Origin: Yersinia canariae | GTDB taxonomy: Bacteria > Pseudomonadota > Gammaproteobacteria > Enterobacterales > Enterobacteriaceae | Assembly: GCF_009831415.1 (NCBI RefSeq) | Contig: NZ_CP043727.1 | Coordinates: 3,224,001 to 3,288,000, forward strand | Direction: 5' to 3' | Length of the DNA stretch: 64,000 bases | Shown: positions 8,828 to 17,987 of the stretch, in pieces | Position numbering within the stretch: position 1 is the first letter of the stretch | How the letters are laid out: each line of letters begins with the position of its first letter | Program-made: the position numbers and the translations under genes | The notes under the pieces: model-generated | What the model saw: the letters and a program-made list of their open reading frames with translations, nothing else | Told to the model about the DNA's origin: nothing | Database searches by the model: none

Positions 8828-10754
8828 CACAAATTATGAAATTTACTCAGACGAATCTAACCTTAACACTCTTCAGAATTTAGGTGAGTCAGGAAAAGAT
8901 ATTAAAATAGGCATCATCGACGGCTTAATAGAAAAAAACCATCCTATTCTAAACCATCTGAATATTCATTATTCATTTGTGAGTGAAGAAAAGCAAACCA
9001 CACACGGTACTGCGGTATGCAGCATTGTGGGAGGGAAAGGTGTTGGAATTGCTGAAAATGTTGAGGTTTACAATATTCCAGTATTCCATGAGGACTCGCA
9101 GGGAGAATTACAGGGATGTTCTGAGTTAACACTTGCCAAAGCAATTAATGAAGCTCGCCAGCAAGGATGCCATATTATTAATATTAGTGGTGCATCATTA
9201 TCGGTAAATGGTCGTGGCTCTGATGATTTGCGCAAGGCGGTAAATCATTGTCAACAAGCTGGAATACTGATTATTGCAGCGGTAGGAAATGAAGGTATTG
9301 ACCAAGAATCATTACCTGCCTCTTTAGATTCGGTATTAGCAGTCGGTGCTTGTGATAAAAATGGATATCCAGCCAAATTTAATAATTTTGGTCATAAATT
9401 ACGAAAAAAAATGTTGTTAGCACCTGGGGTATCAATGCCCGCAGCCATAACAGGTCACAATATTTCTCTGGTTTCTGGCAGTAGTTTTGCTGCACCTGTT
9501 ATCACCGGATTTTCTGCATTAATTATGCGGGCGCTCTCCTTACATGGAAATAATCAGGCAGCAAAGGTGGTCAATAGATTGTTATTTAAAACCGCCACAA
9601 AGTTACAGTCGCCTGTTTTAGAACGCCAGATATTTACATTGCATCGGCTTAATATTTCATCGTTACTCCAGCGCGTACAACAAGAGTTAACACTCCACCA
9701 ACAAAATAGGAATGCCATTATGCCAACTGAAGATAGTATTATTACTCCATCATCAACTGATTTATATTCTACACCTGAAAATGTGATAACTCCCGCAATT
9801 GAAGCAAACGAGAGTTATATTATTGAAGCATCAAATTTATCTTCTCAGCCGCAAAGCTCGAGTTTAACTTTACCCAAAATTAATGATTCGGCAGCCAATA
9901 ACTATGTCCATGCTCCTATAAATAGAATTAAACCACAGGCTGACTTTGATGCGCGTCATGTTCGTCATCAGGAAAAAGTCTTTCTGATTGGAACTATTGG
10001 TTATGACTTTGGAACAGAAGCGCGATTAGATTATTTCACTCAAGTTATGGGTAATGGCCAAGGTCATCCTTTTGACCCGCAACAGATGGCAAAACATCTG
10101 GTAGCCGGGGATAATATTGAACAATCCGATGCATTAATTTGGGTACTAAAAGTTGATGGGATTCCTGTTTATGCTATAAAACCCGATTCGCAGTTTGCCG
10201 TATTGGAATATGCACGAATAGTCAACTTTTTGAATGATCAAGAAGAAGAGGGAGTAGAACGTGTTTCAGTTTCGGGAATAATCACTGGGGAAACACGCCT
10301 CTTTAATGGGCAAGTCATTCCAACCGTAAGCCCAGTATTGCGCGGTATGTTTAATTGGAAATCTCGTGACTTAGCTGAATTGGTCATGGGTAAAGATGCC
10401 CTGGGCACGCCAAAAACTGATGAGTTAATGAACTTTATTAATCGTATTTACTACGAATTACGTAATCGCGGTTATGACTCCCATGAACGTGCAATTAATT
10501 ATGCGGCAACCAATGCCTACCAAATGCGTGAGGTTTTTGACGATGCCTATAAAGAATCTTTATTTCTTAATACAATAAGTGCTGCGGTAAGCCCGGTAAG
10601 TCGTCCTGATTCAGACTGTTGGGATGTAGTATTAGAATTCTTTAATCCTAAAGAAAGATTGACTACTGCCCGTAAGTTATATCGCTACACTATCGATGTA
10701 AGCGATATTATGCCGGTAACAATTGGAACATTACGCAGTTGGTATGTCTATTAA
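8811..10754 (+). CDS. Subtilisin-like (S8) peptidase with PatA/PatG-type C-terminal region, putative peptide maturase
   Basis: Protein of 647 residues without a signal peptide, so probably cytosolic. Residues about 30-260 are a subtilisin domain with the full triad: D37 in IGIIDG, H65 in HGTAV, S225 in SGSSFAAP. The oxyanion Asn is N160 in AAVGNEG. A low-complexity Ser/Thr/Asn linker covers about 300-370. Residues about 375-647 match, from memory of the family, the C-terminal part of cyanobactin maturation proteases (VFLIGTIGYDFGTEARLDYF is the recognisable stretch). PatA/PatG proteins remove leaders and macrocyclise or release RiPP cores. A 49-residue peptide gene follows 95 bp downstream. 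The region is AT-rich compared with its neighbours, suggesting transfer. Strong ribosome-binding site GAGG precedes the ATG; M4 is an alternative start. Certainty is high for the protease and moderate for the PatG-like assignment. Confidence 0.85.
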   Translation: MMGMDNTNYEIYSDESNLNTLQNLGESGKDIKIGIIDGLIEKNHPILNHLNIHYSFVSEEKQTTHGTAVCSIVGGKGVGIAENVEVYNIPVFHEDSQGELQGCSELTLAKAINEARQQGCHIINISGASLSVNGRGSDDLRKAVNHCQQAGILIIAAVGNEGIDQESLPASLDSVLAVGACDKNGYPAKFNNFGHKLRKKMLLAPGVSMPAAITGHNISLVSGSSFAAPVITGFSALIMRALSLHGNNQAAKVVNRLLFKTATKLQSPVLERQIFTLHRLNISSLLQRVQQELTLHQQNRNAIMPTEDSIITPSSTDLYSTPENVITPAIEANESYIIEASNLSSQPQSSSLTLPKINDSAANNYVHAPINRIKPQADFDARHVRHQEKVFLIGTIGYDFGTEARLDYFTQVMGNGQGHPFDPQQMAKHLVAGDNIEQSDALIWVLKVDGIPVYAIKPDSQFAVLEYARIVNFLNDQEEEGVERVSVSGIITGETRLFNGQVIPTVSPVLRGMFNWKSRDLAELVMGKDALGTPKTDELMNFINRIYYELRNRGYDSHERAINYAATNAYQMREVFDDAYKESLFLNTISAAVSPVSRPDSDCWDVVLEFFNPKERLTTARKLYRYTIDVSDIMPVTIGTLRSWYVY

Positions 10755-10849
10755 TCCTAACATTCTCTCTATTTAATATTTGTCGTCATTCGACGGCGAT
10801 AATCCGGTGATTAAATTCACCACTACATAAAAACATGAAGGAAATAAAC

Positions 10850-10999
10850 ATGAAACTTCCAATCCAAGCGCAAAGTGTTAATCGTTCCAACCGTATTGCT
10901 GAAGCTAAAATGGCAGGTGTTAATCCAGCATTTTGGGACTCAGTACTGAGTGTTCTGAAAAAAGCAGGCCAAGGTGCACTTGCAGGCGTATTAGGTTAA
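10850..10999 (+). CDS. 49-residue peptide, putative precursor processed by the adjacent S8/PatG-like peptidase
   Basis: The gene is too short for ordinary ORF calling but well formed: AAGGA ribosome-binding site at 10838-10842, 7 bp spacing, ATG, 49 codons, and a perfect terminator hairpin six bases after the stop. The N-terminal half (MKLPIQAQSVNRSNRIAEAK) is polar and basic like a RiPP leader. The C-terminal half from W29 is an amphipathic helix rich in V, L, A and G with K37-K38 (WDSVLSVLKKAGQGALAGVL). Residues 23-27, GVNPA, resemble the GLEAS/GLEPS-type cleavage motif that precedes cyanobactin cores. There is no Cys or Thr and only two Ser in the putative core, so heterocyclisation is unlikely. 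It may be an antimicrobial, toxin or signalling peptide. Function is inferred from context only. Confidence 0.72.
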   Translation: MKLPIQAQSVNRSNRIAEAKMAGVNPAFWDSVLSVLKKAGQGALAGVLG

Positions 11000-11004
11000 T
11001 AATT

Positions 11005-11034
11005 AAGGTGCACAATGATTAAATTGTGCACCTT
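11005..11034 (+). terminator. Terminator of the peptide gene
   Basis: Perfect 12-bp stem AAGGTGCACAAT (11005-11016) / ATTGTGCACCTT (11023-11034) with a 6-nt loop, followed by ATATTTT. It ends the peptidase-peptide transcript. Confidence 0.85.
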
Positions 11035-11068
11035 ATATTTTGACCATCTCTAGTTAAAGTAAAAGAAA

Positions 11069-11140
11069 ATGGAATTTCACCCAATACAGTTAACTATTTT
11101 GTTTAGTATCTTTATTGTCACATTTAATTTATTACATTAA
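11069..11140 (+). other. Possible 23-residue hydrophobic peptide ORF
   Basis: ATG at 11069 and stop at 11138-11140. The product MEFHPIQLTILFSIFIVTF plus NLLH would be a single membrane-spanning segment. The ribosome-binding site is weak (AAAGAAA only). In AT-rich DNA such ORFs arise by chance, but its place between the peptide gene and the regulator would suit a small immunity or membrane protein. Confidence 0.25.
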
Positions 11141-11222
11141 TCTATTCATGCACTCGTCAGTATTATAGTTTTCATGGAAAAAGTTTATTTAAACTACTCT
11201 ACCTAGGGACATGAATAGATTA
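11138..11222. repeat. Perfect 13-bp inverted repeat upstream of the Xre-type regulator
   Basis: TAATCTATTCATG (11138-11150) is the exact reverse complement of CATGAATAGATTA (11210-11222), with 59 bp between arms. The right arm ends 34 bp before the regulator ATG. It may be a pair of operator half-sites for looping repression, or the ends of a lost small element. Confidence 0.6.
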
Positions 11223-11256
11223 TTTTTACTAAAATTTATTGGTTGAGGTTAGCGAT

Positions 11257-11678
11257 ATGTCAAACAGCGGTGTACAGATAAACGCTTCAGAACTGAGACG
11301 CCTTAGATTAAAAAAAAATTGAGCCAAGAGAGGCTTTCTGAGCAAAGCTTGCGCTTAAAGTGCTATGTATCAATAGCAACGTTAAAAAGAGCTGAATGTG
11401 GAAAACCCATATCCAGGCAAACGCTTTACAAATTAACTAAATTTTTTGATGTAGAGACTGCTGTTTTAACTTCAGTCAACACAGATAAAAACGGCGAATT
11501 TGTTACTGACTTCCAACCAACATTGCAACCCATAGTGATCAACTGGAGTCTTTTATCTACATTAACAGACACTATTGAATATGAGTATATTACTTACATT
11601 TGCAGTGAACTTCATGCATCATTAATTAAGCTAAATAGCGACGAGGCCGTGAGTAAAGTCTTTTCAGGCATAAAGTAA
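11257..11678 (+). pseudogene. Xre-type helix-turn-helix regulator, frame broken at a nine-A run
   Basis: The ATG at 11257 opens MSNSGVQINASELRRLRLKK and stops at 11320-11322, just after nine consecutive A (11310-11318). The following frame continues LSQERLSEQS, then YVSIATLKRAECGKPISRQT and LYKLTKFFDV to a stop at 11678. Adding one A would join both parts into a classic Xre DNA-binding domain (LRLKK-LSQERL) with a roughly 70-residue C-terminal region of unknown type, about 140 residues in all. Alternatives are an expressed fragment from the TTG at 11319, transcriptional slippage that restores the frame in part of the mRNAs, phase variation, or a sequencing error. It lies downstream of the peptide locus in the same orientation and could regulate it. 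Confidence 0.7.
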
Positions 11679-11874
11679 TATATATAATCATTATAGATAC
11701 CATAGCGTTATTTGAGTAGGTACTGAATATTGAGTTCAAAATATCACCACTACTGACGTTTATATAATTACAAAACAGCTATAAATTTTAGATTATTTTA
11801 CAACTAATTTTGCATTTGCGAATATGCTTTATTAAATTTCATCTCTGAAAATAAAATTAGCAAAGGAATAAATA

Positions 11875-12726
11875 ATGAAACTTAATCTGATTAAACTTCT
11901 ACCTGTTCTTTTATTGACTGCATGCACAACAACAAATCAACCTACAACGCCCGAAAGCACACTATCAGCGCCTATCGTTACAGAGCAAAATTTGGCTACA
12001 GCGACTATTGATAACTGTCTTGTCGGCTGCCCGACCGGTGGTAGTAATCAAACACTTATCCGTAACGTATATACGCTGAACAATAACAGTCATACCAAAT
12101 TTGCAAATTGGGTCGCATATAAAGTCACAAAAAATAGTCAGGCTAGCAACCACCCACGTAAATGGGCACAAGATCCCGACTTGCTAGACTCAGATACATT
12201 GGCACCGGCAGATTATACTGATGCTAATAAAAAATTGGCCGTAGATCGCGGGCATCAAGCTCCGTTGAGCTTACTCGCTGGTAACAAGGATTCGCAGGCG
12301 CTTAATTATTTGTCAAATATCACGCCACAGAAAGCAGCGTTAAACCAAGGTGCATGGGTGAGGCTCGAAGATCAAGAGCGCAATTTGGCTAATCGCCCAG
12401 ATGTTACGGCAGTCTATTCCGTTACCGGCCCCTTATTTGAACGCCACATTGCCACACTGCCAGCGAAACCGACTGTCGAAATCCCCAGCGGATATTGGAA
12501 GGTCATTTTTATCGGCACATCCCCAGATAAAGGCCAGTATGCTGCATTCCTGATGGATCAAGATACGCCCAGATCTGCTAATTTTTGCGATTATCAAGTT
12601 ACCGTTGATACCATCGAAGCAAAAACAAATCCTCAACTGACTATCTGGCCAAATTTGCCCGCTGATGTTGCCCAAATAATTAAGTCACGGAAAGGAACAC
12701 TGGCTAAAACGATCGGATGCAATTAA
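11875..12726 (+). CDS. DNA/RNA non-specific endonuclease, lipoprotein (NucA/Serratia nuclease family)
   Basis: Secreted beta-beta-alpha-metal nuclease of 283 residues. The N terminus is a lipoprotein signal peptide with lipobox LTAC (Cys17) followed by Thr, which favours outer-membrane anchoring. The catalytic motif is DRGH (residues 124-127, His127 as general base). N157 in ALNQGAWVRLE is the expected Mg-binding Asn region, and SNITPQ lies just before it. These are hallmarks of the Serratia marcescens/Anabaena NucA family, which cleaves single- and double-stranded DNA and RNA. It has an AAAGGA ribosome-binding site. It probably serves nutrient scavenging, defence or biofilm remodelling. It is the last gene of the island before gpmA; a link with the peptide locus is only positional. 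Confidence 0.92.
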   Translation: MKLNLIKLLPVLLLTACTTTNQPTTPESTLSAPIVTEQNLATATIDNCLVGCPTGGSNQTLIRNVYTLNNNSHTKFANWVAYKVTKNSQASNHPRKWAQDPDLLDSDTLAPADYTDANKKLAVDRGHQAPLSLLAGNKDSQALNYLSNITPQKAALNQGAWVRLEDQERNLANRPDVTAVYSVTGPLFERHIATLPAKPTVEIPSGYWKVIFIGTSPDKGQYAAFLMDQDTPRSANFCDYQVTVDTIEAKTNPQLTIWPNLPADVAQIIKSRKGTLAKTIGCN

Positions 12727-12814
12727 ATCGATTCAACCTCCGGCCTTACCTAACGCTAAAAAATTGGCTATGGTTAAACACTATCGATTGCTGTCTGCGG
12801 TCATCACGCAATAT

Positions 12815-12833
12815 AATGATAATAGTTATCATT
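12815..12833. promoter_or_regulatory. Fur box upstream of gpmA
   Basis: AATGATAATAGTTATCATT is a palindrome of two 8-bp arms that matches the 19-bp Fur consensus (GATAATGATAATCATTATC) closely. It lies 100 bp upstream of the gpmA start. E. coli gpmA is known to be iron/Fur regulated, which supports the assignment. It could also act on the nuclease side, but that gene is convergent with it. Confidence 0.75.
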
Positions 12834-12836
12834 GAA

Positions 12837-12906
12837 TATACCCTGAATAATTCAAGTTGCAGCAAGACAGTCAACACGTATGCAGCTTGAAGTTGTAATC
12901 GGTATA
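12837..12906. repeat. Imperfect palindromic intergenic repeat (copy 1)
   Basis: The sequence starts TATACCCTGAATAATTCAAG and ends with its imperfect complement ...CTTGAAGTTGTAATCGGTATA, with GTTGCAG/TGCAGC arms inside. This is the typical form of a short palindromic repeat scattered between genes in Yersinia and related genera. A second copy lies at 49549-49613. It sits in the gpmA 5' region, directly after the Fur box. Confidence 0.6.
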
Positions 12907-12932
12907 AATTAGTCATCTGAGGAGTTTGAACT

Positions 12933-13685
12933 ATGGCAGTAACAAAGCTGGTTCTGGTACGTCACGGCGAAAGTCAATGGAACAACGAAAACCGCTTTAC
13001 GGGTTGGTATGACGTTGATTTGTCTGAGAAAGGCCGTACCGAAGCAAAAGCAGCTGGCAAGCTGTTGAAAGATGAAGGTTTTACTTTTGATTTCGCATAC
13101 ACCTCAGTATTAAAACGCGCTATCCATACCTTGTGGAGCATCCTGGACGAACTGGATCAAGCTTGGCTTCCAACAGAAAAAACGTGGAAACTGAATGAGC
13201 GCCATTACGGCGCATTGCAAGGTCTGGATAAATCAGAAACTGCGGCTAAATACGGTGATGATCAAGTTAAACTTTGGCGTCGCGGCTTTGCCATCACCCC
13301 TCCAGCGCTGGATAAAAGTGATGAGCGCTTCCCTGGCCATGACCCACGTTATGCAAAATTAACCGATGCTGAGCTGCCAACGACTGAAAGCCTGGCGCTA
13401 ACTATCGACCGTGTTATCCCTTACTGGGAAGAAGTCATCAAACCACGCATTGCCAGCGGTGAGCGCGTTATTATCGCCGCCCACGGTAACTCTTTGCGTG
13501 CTCTGGTTAAATATCTGGATAACCTGGACGAAGATGAAATCCTTGAGTTGAACATCCCAACAGGCGTGCCTTTGGTGTATGAGTTTGATGAAAACTTCAA
13601 ACCAATCAAACACTACTATCTGGGTAATGCTGATGAAATCGCGGCTAAAGCAGCTGCGGTGGCGAATCAGGGTAAAGCAAAGTAA
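12933..13685 (+). CDS. gpmA: 2,3-bisphosphoglycerate-dependent phosphoglycerate mutase
   Basis: Glycolytic enzyme that interconverts 3- and 2-phosphoglycerate through a phosphohistidine. It has 250 residues, as in E. coli. The phosphohistidine motif [10 protein letters not shown] lies at residues 8-17. [10 protein letters not shown] and the second catalytic His in [10 protein letters not shown] are also present. A GAGGAG ribosome-binding site precedes the ATG. The preceding 120 bp hold a Fur box and a palindromic repeat, and a strong terminator shared with convergent aroG follows. Confidence 0.98.
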   Translation: MAVTKLVLVRHGESQWNNENRFTGWYDVDLSEKGRTEAKAAGKLLKDEGFTFDFAYTSVLKRAIHTLWSILDELDQAWLPTEKTWKLNERHYGALQGLDKSETAAKYGDDQVKLWRRGFAITPPALDKSDERFPGHDPRYAKLTDAELPTTESLALTIDRVIPYWEEVIKPRIASGERVIIAAHGNSLRALVKYLDNLDEDEILELNIPTGVPLVYEFDENFKPIKHYYLGNADEIAAKAAAVANQGKAK

Positions 13686-13706
13686 TCATTGCGGATTAAA
13701 GTCATT

Positions 13707-13745
13707 AAAAAACCCCCGCACATCTTAGATGTCGGGGGTTTTTAT
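13707..13745. terminator. Bidirectional terminator between gpmA and aroG
   Basis: A-rich arm, then CCCCCG-C-ACAT, loop CTTAG, and ATGT-CGGGGG followed by TTTTTAT. The single bulged C does not disturb the 10-bp stem. A-tract and T-tract on opposite sides allow termination from both gpmA (+) and aroG (-). Confidence 0.9.
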
Positions 13746-13760
13746 TTGCCTGCAAACTAA

Positions 13761-14813
13761 TTACTGGCGACGCGCTTTAACTGCATTTGATAACTGGCGC
13801 AGCAACACTTCGGTGTCTTCCCAGCCAATACAAGCATCTGTGACACTCTTGCCGTAAGTCAGCGGATCACCACTTTCCAGATTCTGGTTGCCCTCCACCA
13901 GATGGCTTTCAATCATCACGCCCATAATGGATTTTTCACCCTGAGCAATCTGACGGCAAACATCAGTTCCGACTTCCATTTGCTTTTTAAACTGCTTGCA
14001 ACTGTTAGCATGGCTGAAATCAATCATGATTTGTGGTTCCAGGCCAGCTTTGCTTAACCCTTCTTTCACCGCTGCAACATGTGAGCTGCTGTAATTTGGC
14101 TCTTTGCCGCCGCGCAGAATGATATGGCAATCATCATTACCGGCAGTGTTAACAATCGCTGAGTGGCCCCATTTAGTCACCGACAAGAAGCAGTGTGGCG
14201 CGCTGGCAGCATTGATAGCATCAATAGCCACTTTAATGGTGCCGTCGGTGCCATTTTTGAAACCAACCGGGCAAGACAGGCCAGAGGCCAGTTCACGGTG
14301 AACCTGTGATTCAGTGGTGCGAGCACCAATAGCTCCCCAGCTCATCAGGTCAGCCAAGTATTGCGGGGTAATCATATCCAGAAACTCACCCGCAGCCGGC
14401 AAACCACTCTCGTTAATGTCTAATAGCAACTTACGAGCAATACGCAGACCATCATTGATGTTGTAGCTTCCATCCATATGCGGATCGTTAATCAGACCTT
14501 TCCAACCCACTGTGGTACGCGGCTTTTCAAAATACACTCGCATCACCACTTCAAGCTCGCCTTGTAGTTCTTTACGCAATGCCAGCAAGCGAACCGCATA
14601 TTCTTTGGCGGCCTGGGTATCATGAATTGAGCATGGGCCAATCACGACCAACAGACGATCATCCTGAGCGCGCAAGATATTGTGAATAGCAGTGCGGGTT
14701 TTGGAGACAGTCTCCGCTGCATTGTTGCTGGCTGGAAATTTCTCTAACAGAGCGACAGGGGGCAGGAGTTCCTTAATTTCATTAATCCGTAGGTCATCAT
14801 TCAGGTAATTCAT
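13761..14813 (-). CDS. aroG: 3-deoxy-7-phosphoheptulonate synthase, phenylalanine-sensitive type
   Basis: Condenses phosphoenolpyruvate and erythrose-4-phosphate in the first step of the shikimate pathway. It is a class I DAHP synthase. Diagnostic stretches are VIGPCSIHD, KPRTTVGWKGLINDP, GARTTESQVHRE and IMIDFSHANS. The sequence follows the Phe-regulated isoform AroG rather than AroF or AroH. The open frame extends to 14843, but the start at 14813 gives MNYLNDDLRI, matches the E. coli N terminus (350 residues), and has a GGAAG ribosome-binding site. The gene is convergent with gpmA. A weak TyrR-like half site, TGTAAA, lies upstream at 14902. Confidence 0.96.
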   Translation of the reverse strand: MNYLNDDLRINEIKELLPPVALLEKFPASNNAAETVSKTRTAIHNILRAQDDRLLVVIGPCSIHDTQAAKEYAVRLLALRKELQGELEVVMRVYFEKPRTTVGWKGLINDPHMDGSYNINDGLRIARKLLLDINESGLPAAGEFLDMITPQYLADLMSWGAIGARTTESQVHRELASGLSCPVGFKNGTDGTIKVAIDAINAASAPHCFLSVTKWGHSAIVNTAGNDDCHIILRGGKEPNYSSSHVAAVKEGLSKAGLEPQIMIDFSHANSCKQFKKQMEVGTDVCRQIAQGEKSIMGVMIESHLVEGNQNLESGDPLTYGKSVTDACIGWEDTEVLLRQLSNAVKARRQ

Positions 14814-14858
14814 AGCTCTTCCATTAAGTCTTGTGACGGTCATCGCACAACGTCTATC

Positions 14859-14885
14859 TGTACCAATCTAGTTGTACCAATCTAG
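14859..14885. repeat. 13-bp direct repeat upstream of aroG
   Basis: TGTACCAATCTAG occurs at 14859-14871 and again at 14873-14885, one base apart. It lies 46-72 bp upstream of the aroG start, in the probable promoter or leader region. It is either a slippage duplication or a regulator half-site pair. Confidence 0.5.
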
Positions 14886-15057
14886 CTGGTGAATTGAACG
14901 CTGTAAATCTACTTTATTGCATTAGGGGATCAGTACGGATAAACAACAATATGGGCATTATCTATAATACGTATCAATCATTGAATGAAATCCTATCAGG
15001 GTTAACATGCAAGATAGCTCCTGTTCCTTATTCACCTTTTATGATTAAAGGATAAAT

Positions 15058-15987
15058 ATGTCTGCATCATCATTTTTCCCGCAAGACAGCAACAGCAAGC
15101 GCCTGTTGATAGCCTTCGCTGTCACGACAGTGTTTATGATAGCCGAGGCCATTGGTGGCTGGCTATCTGGTTCACTGGCACTTTTAGCGGATGCCGGGCA
15201 TATGCTGACAGATTCTGCTGCATTATTTATCGCCCTAATGGCAGTCCATTTTTCTCAGCGTAAGCCGGACTCTCGTCATACCTTTGGTTATTTGCGCCTC
15301 ACCACTCTGGCCGCTTTTGTTAACGCCGCAGCATTATTGCTGATTGTGGTTCTGATTTTTTGGGAAGCGGTAAGGCGCTTTTTCACTCCCCATGAAGTGA
15401 TGGGGGGGCCGATGTTAATCATCGCTATTGCAGGGTTATGTGCGAATATTTTCTGCTTCTGGATACTTCATCGCGGCGAGGAAGAAAAGAATATCAATGT
15501 GCGGGCCGCTGCCTTGCATGTTATGGGCGATTTGTTAGGTTCTGTCGGAGCTATCGTCGCAGCAATAGTTATCCTGACAACGGGCTGGACCCCTATAGAT
15601 CCAATTTTGTCAGTATTAGTCTCGGTGTTAGTGCTGCGAAGTGCCTGGCGGTTGTTGAAAGAAAGTTTTCACGAGCTGTTGGAAGGTGCGCCACAGGAGA
15701 TTGATATTGATAAATTGCGCAAAGACCTATGCTCCAGCATATATGAAGTGCGAAACGTCCATCACGTCCATTTATGGCAAGTCGGCGACCAACGGCTGAT
15801 GACACTGCATGTGCAGGTGATCCCACCGCAGGATAATGATGAATTATTGCAACGAATTCAGCATCATCTGCTGCATCATTACCATATTGGCCATGCCACC
15901 ATTCAAATGGAATACCAACACTGCGAAGCGCCGGATTGCGGCATTCATCAAACCGTTAGCTCTGGAGAACACCATCACCACCATTGA
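15058..15987 (+). CDS. zitB: Zinc transporter ZitB, cation diffusion facilitator
   Basis: Inner-membrane Zn(II)/H+ antiporter that exports zinc. It has 309 residues with six hydrophobic segments in the first about 215. The transport-site residues are in [12 protein letters not shown] (HxxxD, TM2) and in [11 protein letters not shown] (TM5). A cytosolic C-terminal domain follows, with [11 protein letters not shown]. The protein ends in a His-rich tail GEHHHHH that probably binds metal. The gene is divergent from aroG and convergent with pnuC, in the same relative place as in E. coli. No Zur box was recognised. Confidence 0.95.
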   Translation: MSASSFFPQDSNSKRLLIAFAVTTVFMIAEAIGGWLSGSLALLADAGHMLTDSAALFIALMAVHFSQRKPDSRHTFGYLRLTTLAAFVNAAALLLIVVLIFWEAVRRFFTPHEVMGGPMLIIAIAGLCANIFCFWILHRGEEEKNINVRAAALHVMGDLLGSVGAIVAAIVILTTGWTPIDPILSVLVSVLVLRSAWRLLKESFHELLEGAPQEIDIDKLRKDLCSSIYEVRNVHHVHLWQVGDQRLMTLHVQVIPPQDNDELLQRIQHHLLHHYHIGHATIQMEYQHCEAPDCGIHQTVSSGEHHHHH

Positions 15988-16062
15988 TGGCAATCAGTCA
16001 GACAAATACTCGGCAGAACTTCGCCTGACTGACCTGCCATCAACAGCTATTGGGCAGAAGTA

Positions 16063-16791
16063 TTAATCACTCTGGGTGGACAGTGGGCGTGAATGATTTC
16101 GCGCCGCACTCTTGATCCACAGCCAAGAGCCATTCAATGCAATCAGTGTCAGTAATACATATTCCAGCGCCATGGCATAAACGCCCTGATAAGCAAAAAT
16201 TGCCACACTGATGACATCAATAACCACCCAAATCAGCCAGTTTTCAACATACTTACGGGTCATCAAAATCATTGCCACAATAGATAAGACCATCATGGTG
16301 GAGTCCCAGAATGGGAAGGCATCCGGCTGCAACTCAGGCATTTGGACATTGGCTCCCAAACTTTGCATCACGGTCACTGCGGCGCGGGTCAACCAGGCAA
16401 ATACAGTATCAATATGCAACGTCATCAAGGCGATACCCGCCACACAAACTGCGCCCCAAGCCAATGCTTTCGGTAAAGATAGCCAACGAATTTTCAATTC
16501 AGCTTGGTTATCAGAAGTTTGTTTGCTCCAGGCATACCAACCATAAATATTGGCAACAAAGAAGAACAGTTGTAATAACAAGCTAGCGTAGAGTTGAATC
16601 TGGAAAAAAATCACCGCGAACAATGTCACGTTAATCAAACCAAACAGGTAGTTGATGATTTTCTCTTTGCTGGCAAACCAGATACACAGCAACCCAAACA
16701 GCGTCCCAATTGCTTCTATCCATGAAAGGTCATATCCCCCCGCTCCCAGCGGGATATGCACCAATATGTTGCTCGTACTGAAGAAATCCAT
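16063..16791 (-). CDS. pnuC: Nicotinamide riboside transporter PnuC
   Basis: Inner-membrane facilitator that imports nicotinamide riboside for NAD synthesis. It has 242 residues with about seven hydrophobic segments. The family motif NIYGWYAW (usual WxxW-type substrate site region) lies near residue 82, and ENWLIWVVIDVISVAIF near residue 190. It is downstream of nadA on the same strand with a 66-bp gap, so nadA-pnuC is probably one transcript under NadR, as in E. coli and Salmonella. Confidence 0.95.
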   Translation of the reverse strand: MDFFSTSNILVHIPLGAGGYDLSWIEAIGTLFGLLCIWFASKEKIINYLFGLINVTLFAVIFFQIQLYASLLLQLFFFVANIYGWYAWSKQTSDNQAELKIRWLSLPKALAWGAVCVAGIALMTLHIDTVFAWLTRAAVTVMQSLGANVQMPELQPDAFPFWDSTMMVLSIVAMILMTRKYVENWLIWVVIDVISVAIFAYQGVYAMALEYVLLTLIALNGSWLWIKSAARNHSRPLSTQSD

Positions 16792-16857
16792 CTGGGGTCC
16801 TTTTTGCGGTTAATACAACTGTTTTATCGTGATAATCATTTTAAAAAGAATAAATGT

Positions 16858-17922
<1,065 letters not shown>

Positions 17923-17987
17923 TCACATCTCTAATTGCCAGTTATTCCGGAGCCACGATACCTATCAGGCCGCCAGTAAGATTGGTT

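Noticed and set aside
14902..14920. TyrR box upstream of aroG
   Set aside because: Only the left half TGTAAA is good; the right half does not match at the correct spacing.
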